A program made the translations under genes and the position numbers. 33,930 bases of DNA from Cochliopodium minus (taxonomy: Eukaryota; Discosea; Himatismenida; Cochliopodiidae): the NCBI GenBank assembly GCA_024220525.1, contig JAMYWO010000090.1, forward strand, positions 9,906-43,835, given 5' to 3'. This document shows positions 11,420 through 21,600 of the stretch, one piece after another. Below the pieces are notes generated by a model. The model saw only the letters and a list, made by a program, of their open reading frames with translations, had not been told where the DNA came from and ran no database searches. Within the stretch, counting starts at the first letter, position 1; each line of letters opens with the position of its first letter.

Positions 11420-11824
11420 AAAATTGAATTATTCTTTCAAAAATAATTATATCCATATGAACCTCTGACTTCAAGTGATCCATTTTTCTTCATTCAAAAA
11501 GCTTCAAATTTTTTTTATTTTGACTAAATTTGAAAACAAAATAAAAGGATAAAGCTAAAAGGTAAATGGTTCAGAATCATTAACTTCATTGTATGAAATT
11601 AAAAAGCTAATTGTTTTGAATAAAAATTTCAAATAAAACAAAGAAAAAATTATAAAATCTGATTGATGTGTTTACAAATTGTTTGTTTTAAAATACAAGA
11701 AGAAAGGTTTTGAATTTTATTTTGTGAGTGAAAATTTTTTTATATAATGAGTTTTTGCAAATAAAATTAAAAAATATAAAAAAAAAAATTCTCTTATATT
11801 TTTATACTAAATATTTGCTAATAA
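11420..11824. promoter_or_regulatory. Divergent intergenic region between C2-FYVE and CSN2 genes
   Basis: A 405-bp gap holds the two divergent promoters. It contains short open stretches but no domain-like translation and no clear motif. The C2-FYVE start at 11419 was chosen because it opens directly into the first C2 strand (MFTIVIEAKDL). An upstream ATG at about 11490 is in another frame that soon stops. Confidence 0.45.
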
Positions 11825-13507
11825 ATGTCATCATCAGAAGAAGAATCGAGTGAAAGATCTGGATCAGAGGAGGAATCATCTGAGGAGGAAGATCCAAAAG
11901 TTGAAGTAGAAAATGATTTTTATTCTGCTCAAGATTTATTTGAAGAAAAAAATTGGGAAGATGCAGCTGAAGGATTTGAAGGAGTAATCGAATTAGAAGC
12001 TGATTTTTTATCTAAAAAAAAATTGGATGAAGCAAAATGGTAATAAATCCAAAATTTATAGATGAATGAAATGAATGAGTTTATAATTTTTTTATCCATC
12101 AAATTTTTTTTGAAAGAATATAAAAAATTTTTTATAAAATATACATTTTTCTCCAAATTTAAAAAATAATTTTAATCTGAAAACATAGGACATTCAAATC
12201 AATGCAAAATTTAGGTTTAATATATGGAAAATTGAAGAAGAATGATAAAATCCAAGAAATATACAAAAAAATATTGACATACAAGGGAGATGATATCACT
12301 GAGAACATTTTGGATAAAGCAATTTCTTCTATCCTCGATTCTCTTGAAGAAACTGGAGATGATAGACTTTTGGTTGATATGTATAACATTACTGATGAAA
12401 TCTTAACCAAAAATGGTAACACTAGATCCCTCAATAAGGTAGAATTGAAAAAGGCAAGAGCATTTCTTAACTTGAAAAATTGGGGTCAATTGAAACAAGT
12501 ATTGAGAAAGATCACTCAATCTTTGATTGAACAAAACAAGCGTGATCAATTGCTCGATGTATACGCCCTTGAAATCCAAATGTTCATGGCTTTGAAAGAT
12601 AAGGTTGGAGTGCAATCTGTTTATGATAAAGCCAAAAAAATTGTTGAAAATGATAAGGGTAAACAAAAAATTTTTTTTTTTTTTATAAACTCAAAAATAT
12701 TTATAAAGTATAATAACAGAATAACAATTATTTTCCAAGAGATATCTTGAATTTTCAAAACAATTCTTTAAAAAATTCAATTTATTCCAATTTTTGAATG
12801 TTTAATCAATTCATTTATTCCCTTTAATAATCTAAATTTTTCATAAATTGATAGGTGTATTGTCCACCAAATTGGCTATTTTCAACTATTGTGGAGGAAA
12901 GATTTTGATGGAAGATAGACAATTTGCAACTGCATACAATAAATTATATGAAGCATTTGAATATTTTGTTGAATCTGGAAGTGATTTGATGATTCCTTGT
13001 TTGAAATATATGTTGATGGCAAATATGCTTTCCATCTCTGATAAAGTCAATCCTTTCGTTGATAAAAATGCTCAACCATTGCAACAACACAAAAGCATCA
13101 AGCCTCTTTCTGATCTCCTCGATGCCTATGAAAAGAAAGATATCAAAAACTTTGAGGAAATCTTGAGATTACACCCACAAGAAATTACTGAAGACGATTT
13201 CCTCAATCAATTCATCCAAGAAATCCTCACCAAAGTCAGAATTGAAGTCATCAAGGATAAAATCAAACCTTATACCTCCATTCGTTTGGGTTATCTTGCT
13301 AAATCTCTTAATATCACTTCAAAGGAAGTTGAGGGTTTGATTGTCAGACTCATTCTTGATGGTGAAATCTTCGCCAAGGTTGATCAGATCAAGCAAGTCA
13401 TGATTTTGTCTGGTTCTGGTGGTACTACCGGAAAATATCAATCTATGGAGAAATGGGCTAAGCAACTCCATTCCATCTCTGGACATCTCTCCAATGCTAT
13501 CCATTAA
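11825..13507 (+). CDS. CSN2: COP9 signalosome complex subunit 2
   Basis: Three exons, 11825-12039, 12189-12658 and 12855-13507, join in phase to 445 residues, close to the ~443 of animal CSN2. The N-terminus is Ser/Glu-rich and acidic, as in other CSN2 proteins. Helical-repeat segments follow, including LLDVYALEIQMF and IFNYCGGKILME. A C-terminal PCI/winged-helix region has PCLKYMLMANML, KPYTSIRLGYLAKSLNI and LILDGEIFAKVDQ. The signalosome removes NEDD8 from cullins. CSN2 is a scaffold subunit that in other eukaryotes contacts cullin-RBX1; catalysis sits in CSN5. The gene diverges from the C2-FYVE gene and converges on the Rdx gene, with 134 bp between stops. The paralogous proteasome subunit Rpn6 is the main alternative, but the size and acidic head favour CSN2. 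Confidence 0.93.
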
Positions 13508-13641
13508 AATTAATATAAAAAAAAGCGAAATGATCAACTTATTAAAAAATATTGATTCAAACAAAATGTGTTGGTTTTTCAAATTATTTTAATTTTCAAC
13601 AAAGTATTGAGAATGAATCTTATATTAACATCAATTTCTTT

Positions 13642-14191
13642 TTATCTCATCATGAAATTTCCTTGATCAAATTTTTCGTTCTTTATAACATACTCCTTTA
13701 CAATTTTTTTGATTTGTTTGATTGATTCTGTTCTTAAATCTGGATATTTTCTAAACAAATTTCTTTGAGGGCTGCTGAATATCAGTTTTTCATTTCCTTC
13801 TCCTGCAAATATTTTTACTTCAATTGGATAATTATTTATTTGTTTGCTATCAATAATTGCTGCAGGGTATGCTTCTTTTATTGAAGAGATCTTATTTTAA
13901 GAGATTTTTGAATAATTATGAAGATTAAGGCAATATTTTGCCGAATTATTGTTTATTTAGATGATATATCAAAGTTATTTGAAAAATCTGTTACAGCAGT
14001 ATCACGTTCTTGAAATCCTCCATCACAATTTGCACTAATAAAAAATTAATAAAAGGAATATTTCAAGAAAAAAATTTATATTTTAGTTATTTGATGTATA
14101 TTTCTGACCAAAATTCAACAAAAAATTTTAATTTTGCAAATGATACTATTGATAGCATCAGAATCAACAAAATTATAGATTTGGTTTTCAT
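13642..14191 (-). CDS. Rdx-family thioredoxin-like protein (SelW/SelT-like, Cys form) with signal peptide
   Basis: Three exons on the minus strand, 14191-14109, 14034-13995 and 13890-13642, join in phase to 123 residues. A hydrophobic signal peptide (MKTKSIILLILMLSIVSFA) is followed at once by the first strand KLKFFVEF and CANC (28-31), the Rdx CxxC. The first Cys codon is created at the exon 1/2 junction. Then come ISSIKEAYPAA, a beta hairpin (YPIEVKIFAGEGN), LIFSSP and a C-terminal amphipathic helix, as in selenoprotein W and SelT. Family knowledge suggests a redox role. The signal peptide implies the secretory pathway, as for SelT. Selenocysteine is replaced by Cys. The first donor is GTCAGA, weaker than its neighbours. 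No single open frame shows the whole domain. Confidence 0.8.
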
Positions 14192-14241
14192 TTTTTTTTT
14201 TTTTATTGGATTAAGAAAAAAAAAAAAAAAAAATATCGATA
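14192..14241. promoter_or_regulatory. Very short bidirectional promoter between Rdx and ankyrin genes
   Basis: Only 50 bp lie between the two inferred start codons, and they are mostly a T-run followed by an A-run. If both starts are right, leaders and promoter are extremely compressed. If not, the first ankyrin exon (14242-14256) is misplaced. Confidence 0.35.
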
Positions 14242-17200
14242 ATGTTGCCAAATGATGTAAGAAATACTTAAAAATAATTAATAAGATATAACCCAAATTG
14301 ATACGAGAATATTTGAAGAATAATGAAGGAAATTTGAGAGATTTTTTTATTATATTATTATTTTACGTTTATCATCACCTATATATACCTTTATTTTTCT
14401 TTAATGAACAATTTAGATAGAAAATCATTTGAAGAATAATGAGATAGATAAGTTGAAATTGATATTGTCTGATTATAAGGGTGATGAATGGATAGAATTG
14501 AAAGATGTGAATGAAAATACCATCTTGCATCATCTCTGCGAACATGTGCACGATCTAGAGGTAATAAAAATTCAAAAAATTAATTAATATGATAAGAGAA
14601 ATTTCAGATATTTTTTCAAAATTTTAAATAATCATTTGAATGATTTAACGACAAAATCAAATATTTTTCATTTTATTTTTTCAATTAAAATAGACATTGG
14701 AGAAGCTATTCCCTTTTGAAAGAAATTATCAACTGAACAACAAAAACAATGTTGGAAACACACCATTACATGTAGCATGCAAATCCAACAAAAGTGTGAG
14801 GGTGATAGAAAAACTGATCGAAATAGGATGCATAATGACAAAAAGGAACAAAGAAGACGATTCATGCTACCATCTCGTGACACAAAACGAAAACATGGAC
14901 ATCTTGATGTACATGATCGAAAAGCAAAACATAGATTTCTACGCAAAGAATAAAGAAGGGAACACTCCGTTACATTTCGCCTTCAAAACAAATAAAAACA
15001 AAGAAATAATAAAATATATGGTAGAAAAAAACTTTGATTTGAACGTAAAGAACAATTATGGATCAACCCCGCTCCTTTTCTCTTTTTTCAACGAAAACTT
15101 GGAAATATTGAAATATTTAGCGGAGGATATTAAAGTTGATTTGAATATCAAGAATAAAATTGGTAACACGCCTGTTCATATCGCCTCTTTGCTTAACAAG
15201 AATGTGGAGGTTTTGAAATACATGGTAAATGTTTTGAAGATGGATATTTCATTGAGGAACTCTAATGGTGATTCTCTTTTGCATTTGGCTTGTGAGCAGA
15301 ATGAGAATTTCGAAATCATCAAATATTTAGTAGATGAATTAAATATGGATATTAATGCAAAGGTAAAAATAACTGAATTTATAGATTCAGAAAAATAAAT
15401 TTATAAAAAATTTAAGTTTATTATTATTTGTTAAAAATTGGAATAAAAATTAAAAATTAAATTATAAACTTTAAAAAGTTAAAAGTAAATAATTTAAATA
15501 TTATAATAAAATTAAAAAAAATGGAAATTTTTAATTTAAAGTTGTTTTCAATTAATTAAAATACAATTTAGAACAAAAATGGAAACCTTCCTTTACACAG
15601 AGCCTCATTTTTGAATAAAAACCTAGAAACCTTCAAATTTCTTGTGACTCAAAACAAAGTAGACGTGAACATTCGAAACAACTATGGAAACAACATCCTC
15701 TTGTTGGCTTGTGGATCCAACGAGAATTTGGAGATAATAAAATATTTGGTAGAAGTCTTAAAGATGGATATGAACGTCAAAAATAATAATGAAAACACCA
15801 TTTTGCATTTTGTGGCTTCCAACAAAAATTTGGAGATTGTCAAATATATTTTCGATAATTGTAAAGTAATCTTAATTTTATTTCAAAATTATTAATTATT
15901 TTATATTTTTTAAATCTTTTTTAATTTACATTTTTATTTTTATTTTTATTTTTATTTTTATTTTTATTTTTATTTTTATTTTTATTTTTTTAAAATTTTT
16001 TTTTTTATTTTTTGTTTTTTTTTTGATTTTAGGTTGATTTAAGTGCCCGAAATAAAGAGGGAACTTCAATCCTTCACTTGGCTTGTGAATCTAATGAGAA
16101 TTTAGCCATTGTAAAATATTTAATAGAAGGTAGAGAAATCCAATTAAAATAAAAAATAAAAATAAAATTAAAACAAAAAATAAAAAATAACGATGAAAAC
16201 ATTTTAATCAAAATAATTTTGATCAAAAAAAAAATTAATAAAAAAAATTTTTTGAAAGAGAAAAAAATGCACATTAATCTAAAAAATAATGATGAAAACA
16301 CTCCTTTGCACAGAGCTTGTGCATTCAACAAAAATGTGCAAATAGTGAAATACCTTACAGAAATGAAGGAAACAGATGTGTTAGCGAAGAACAGGGTGGG
16401 GAACACTTGTTTGCATTTGGCTGCGGAAAATGACTGTGTGGACATTTTCAAGTTTTTGTTGGAGAACACCGAGTTGACTTTGGAAATTAAAAATAATGAT
16501 GGCAATACTCCTCTTCATCGGGCTTGTGCTTTCAGTAAAAATCTCGATTTAATAAAGTAAAAAAAAAAAAAAAAATATTGTATAAAAAAATAAACATGTC
16601 AATAAATTTTTAAAATTTAAACATATTTTATTTGACCATCCTAAATAATATTCATTTTTATTAATTTTAATTAAAAATAAATTAATTTGATTAATTTTTT
16701 TTATTAATAAACCAAATAAATATTAATTTTTAAAATTTTTAAATTTGTTTTAATTTTAATAAAAAAAACTATTGAATTTTAAAATTTTAATTTATAATGT
16801 TTGTCAATGAAGAACATTTAAATTTATTTTTTTAAAACTTTGTTTCTGAAGAAGATTTAGATTTTAGATGATTATTTTGTTTTATTTTAAATCAAACATT
16901 TTATTTTTATTTTATTACAAAAAAGATACCTCATCAGAGTAAATACTATGGATTTGTCATCGATCAACAATTATGGAAACACCATTTTGCATTTGGCTTC
17001 CGAACATAATGAAAACGTTGAGATCATACAATATCTCATCGAACAATCCAAAGTAGATTTCAACATAACAAATAATGATGGGAACACTCCTCTTCACAGA
17101 GCATGTGTTTTTAACAAGAACATTGGTAAATGATAAATTATTTTTAATTAATTTTTCATATTTTTTCTGAAATATTTTATACATTTTTTTTTTAATCATT

Positions 17201-18281
17201 TTTATAATCAATTTTTTATTTAATATTTTTTTTTTTTTTAATTTTTATTTATTTAATTTTTAAAGAATTATTTTTATTATTCCACATTCTTAAAATTAAT
17301 TATTTATTTCATTTTTTCTCATTTAAAATTTTTATTTTATTTATGATTTTATTATTTTTTTTTATTTTTTGAAAAGAGGTGATAAAGTTTATGGTGAATT
17401 TAAAAATCAATTTGGATATGAAAAACAAAAACGGAAACACTCCGCTGCATTTGGCCTCAGAGAACGAAAACATGGAAATATTAAAGTTCTTGATTGAAGA
17501 CGTCAATGCCAATTTGAACGAAAAAAACAATGATGGCAACACTCTCTTATTAAGAGCTTGTGCTTTCAACAAAAATTTGGAAATAATAAAGTAAAAATAA
17601 AAAACAAAAAATGATAATCAAATAAAAAAATAAAGAAATAAGAAATAAAAAATAAAAAAAATAAAAAATGTAAATTCAAATAAAATAAATCAAAATAAAA
17701 AAGAAATTTAATTTCTACAGTTTAAAATCTGAAACTTTAAAAAATAAAAATTAATTTAAAATAAAAGTTTTTAAAAAACTAATTCCAAAATTGTTATACA
17801 ATAAGATATTTAATTGAAAGAGACCCGAATATGGAGATTCAAGACTCAATCAATAATTTCGGAAACACTTTTGTGCATATGGCTTGTGAACATAACGAAA
17901 GTCAGGAAATCTTGCGATATCTGTTTATTAAATATCCCAATTTAAATATTTACAATAATTTGGTAAATAAAAAAAAATTATTTTTAAATTTTTTTTTAAC
18001 GAATCTTTTTTTGAAACCTTTTTTTTTTTCAGGGAAAAACTCCAATAATGATTTTGAAAGAAAAAAAAATTCATCTTGAACTTATTGAACAAATGAAAGA
18101 GGGAAAGTATTGGTCAGTTATGACTCATACTCACTTCTCTGGCGAAATAAAATTCAAAATTTTGATTTTTATGATTTGTTTGCATCTCAAGCGGCCTTTC
18201 TTGGGGAAAGTTCCAAAACCCATTTTATTTATTATTTTCCAATTTTTTGCTTCGAAATTTTTTGACAACATTGATAATTAA
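14242..18281 (+). CDS. Ankyrin-repeat protein, about 20 repeats
   Basis: Ten exons: 14242-14256, 14417-14560, 14694-15362, 15572-15865, 16033-16129, 16259-16556, 16926-17125, 17377-17590, 17806-17962, 18033-18281. Phases agree; about 778 residues. I count 20 ankyrin units with the GNTPLHxAC core followed by NKNLEIIKYL, so nearly the whole protein is a solenoid. Each repeat often begins with a loop like NKNGNTPLH. The last ~65 residues (from about HLELIEQM) are not ankyrin and contain a hydrophobic segment, ILIFMICLHLKRPF, then KVPKPILFIIFQFF. This may be a short helical interaction tail. Ankyrin arrays bind proteins; no partner can be named. Exon 1 encodes only MLPND and rests on a good GTAAGA donor and a matching phase, so the start is the weakest part. 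Confidence 0.82.
15928..15989. repeat. TTTTTA hexamer repeat in an ankyrin-gene intron
   Basis: About ten tandem copies of TTTTTA lie in the intron between ankyrin exons 4 and 5, shortly before the acceptor at 16031-16032. It could serve as an extended polypyrimidine-like tract. Confidence 0.8.
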
Positions 18282-18699
18282 ACACTTTCCTTTGTTTTTG
18301 ATTTTATTTTTTTTGATTTTGAAAAAAGAAAAAAAATTTGTTCCCAAAGAAATTTAGATCTAAATTTTCCCTTTCCTTTATTTGTTTCAATTATTACAAA
18401 CTTTTAAAAGAATTGTGTTTTAAAAATTTTGAAAATAAATTAAAATTGTTTTATAAGAACTTTTGTACAAAGATTTGTTGAGTCTTCTGTTGTCGGAACT
18501 TTTTATTGTTGATAATAAAAAAATAAAAACTAAGCTATTCCACCCTTTTTAATTTGCCAAAATCTTAAATTTTATTTATGGCTTTTTTTACTTTGTCCAA
18601 TTGATATTGAAATTTTAGAATCCTCAAAAAAGCAAATTGTCTTCTATCTGAATTTAGAATATTATTTTCTCTTAATGTGAATATAAAAAAATAAAAAAA
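18282..18699. other. Intergenic region, no gene seen
   Basis: 418 bp between the ankyrin stop and the start of the CH-RhoGEF gene. It would contain the 3' end of one and the promoter of the other. I read no domain-like translation on either strand. Confidence 0.5.
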
Positions 18700-21600
18700 A
18701 TGAAAAAAGATGAAAACAAAATGGCCAGGAGAGATTGGGAAGATAATGAAGAAGAGGTAGGAATAAGATAAATTTACTCTTTTTGATATAAATAATATTT
18801 TTTTTTACCTTATAACTCTCTTCATACATAAGGAATTCATCAAATGGTCAAATAAATATATAAAATCTAAAGTTGTGAGTAGTCTCGAAGATTTTAGTGA
18901 TGGAGTAACATTATTAGAAATGTGGGAAGAAATAACAGGTTAATATCAAATGAAATTTTTAGGATTATTTTAATATGCCTTTATATCAATATTAATGAAC
19001 ATTAATATTATGCATATCAACATTATTTATTTTAATATTTCATAATTAGGCAAGACAATGAGATATACTAAAAATCCCAGGCTTCCCATCCAAAAACTTG
19101 ATAATTTCCAAACATTCTTCAGTGCTTTGAAAGAAAAAGGATTGACAGTAGATGGATTGAATGTTCAAGGTAAGGATCTCAAAGATAATTTAAAAAACGA
19201 AGATTTTTTTTGAAAAGAAATTTATTATTTTGAATTCAATTGGAATATTATCAATTCATTTCACCTTTATAAAAATTTATTTTATATATTTTTGCTATTA
19301 AATGCTTTTCATCTGTAATTAAAAAATAGATTATATATTTTGATCGAAAATCAAACATAAAAAGCATATTTGCATAATATATTGAGATTTTCTTTGTATA
19401 AATAATTTCTTTTCCATTTTAGCTATTGCTCAGGGTAATTCAAATCAAATCTTGGCATTATTGCATAATATAGTAAGATATGTGATGTCGCAAAATAACA
19501 ATACAAACGAAGAAATTAAGAATCCTCCAAATAATCCCATCAATAGGAATTTGGCAACAAGCCCCAAGAAATCAGCACCTATGTATCTTGAAGATACAAA
19601 AAATGGAAACACGAGGATCTTTTTAAGAGGAGATCAGAGGAAATCAATGTATAATTTTTCTAATGAGCCCAATCATGATCATTTTGGGGTGAAGGATAAT
19701 CATCTTCAAATTCCTGGCTACAATAAGAATAAGAGTATTGGTGGTGAGAGCATTATGGGGAATAATAGTCTCGATGATGAGCATCATGAAGAAATCATTT
19801 TGAAGGAAGGAGATGTTCCCAAGGAAATCATCAGGGTGGAGGTGAATAATCAACATAAAGAGGTAATAGTGACTGAAGATAAAGATCCACAACAAATTGA
19901 GGATCCAAAAAAATCAACACATGATGAACATCCTCATGCAAATGAAGAACAACATCATAATCAAAAAGATAATAAAGAGGAAGAGATTAAAAAAGATAAT
20001 AAGAAAGATACTACAGTAATTGTTGAAGATAAAGTGGAGGTTATAGTGGATATCAAATCTGAATCACCTGAAGAACCCAAAGAAACACAAAATGGGAAAG
20101 ATATTAGCGATATCCAAACAAATGAACCATCCACCAAAGATGAAAACGAAACGAAAGCAAACAACAATGATGATTCATCTTCCACATTGACCTCAGATGA
20201 AGGGGAATCAGACAGCAGCACGACAGAAGATGAAGAAGAGGAAGATTCTCTTCAGGAATCTCCTCTCAGCGAGGTCAAAGAAGAGAAACCTTCTGATGAT
20301 CAAAACAACGAAAAAAACGAGTTGAGAAAGAGTAATCCGAAACAGCCAAAGACAAAGAAAAGACCAAAGATGAAATACAAAAAGGTGTTGGTCAAAAAAC
20401 CCAAAAAAACAGAAAACGGAAAAAAGACCTTGAAGAGAAGAGAAAGCATAAAGAAAGACCAAGAGGCCATTGACAGTTCAAGAAGAATGAGCATCCAAGG
20501 AAGCATCGAAACAGGACCCGAGATGGTTGTGAGAGCCTCTTTTGAAATAGCCATGAAGAACGCTGTGAGTGGGGATGAGGACTCGGAGATGAAAGGGGAG
20601 GAGATCATTCTCGAGCCTGAGGAAGAGACAGGTTCGGAGTCTGTTGATGTCAACACCTCTGAAGAGAGCAACAAAGCTCCTAACCTCCTTCACCACTTGA
20701 GTCGCAACATCAGCTCCAACAAGTCTGACTTTAGGTTGTCTCTCCCTGTAGATATCAATGCTTCCAGCAGAAAACTCCCGATTGCTGTCGAGATCCCTCA
20801 CAGTACCCGCGCCAAAACTGAAGTTCAAAAAACCCTTTCGCAAGTTCGTAAGAACGAGTTGGAGTTGGCCTATCTGCAAAACAAAGAAGCTCACCTCGCT
20901 CTCACCAAGGTACAGTCCCACTTCAGAAAAGTCATCGCAAAGAAAATTTTGAAAGCTCTCAAGGAGAGGAGAACGCGACGTGGGTACATCTCCAAAGAGA
21001 TCTTGACCTCCGAAAAGTCCTACATCGAGGGTCTCCAGCTCTGCCTCACCCACTTCGGAGAGCCCATGAAGACTTTCTCCTACGTCGACTCTGTCCAACA
21101 CAAAACTTTGTTCTCCAACTTGGAGTTCATCCTCAGCTTCAACATGCAGCTCTTCTCCCGCATCAAAGACAGAATCGAGAAGAACTGGGAGAAGGAGGGG
21201 CAACGTATCGGAGATATCTTCGTCGAAATGGGTCTCTACTTGAAAGTTTACACCACCTACATCAACAGTTATACCACCGCTTTGAACATTTACAGGGACT
21301 TGTGTAATAACAAGCAGTTCAAGGAGTTCTGCGGCAAGATGAAGGAGCTGCCTGTCTTGAAGGGCCAGGAGCTTCCTGCCTTCTTGATCTTGCCCATCCA
21401 GCGTTTGCCTCGTTATGTCATGTTGATCCAGGATCTTTTGAAGTTCACCGAGACAGAACACAAAGACCATTATGATCTTGGTCAAGCATTAAAAACACTT
21501 CAAGTAAGAAAACAAATTAATGATTGACCTTTATCAATTTTATTTTTAATTCTATTTCCTTTGTGAAATTTTTTTTAAAATTATTTTTTATCGTTTTAAA

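Noticed and set aside
13995-14034. UGA selenocysteine codon in the Rdx gene
   Set aside because: A TGA appears only in another frame. The phase-consistent spliced frame reads CANC with ordinary Cys codons.
14010-14255. 81-codon plus-strand open frame
   Set aside because: It is antisense to Rdx exons, is low-complexity at its end, and has no domain-like sequence.
20478-21485. 335-codon open frame on the minus strand
   Set aside because: It is antisense to the DH domain of the RhoGEF gene. Its protein is low-complexity and domain-free, and the frame exists only because this exon is GC-rich.
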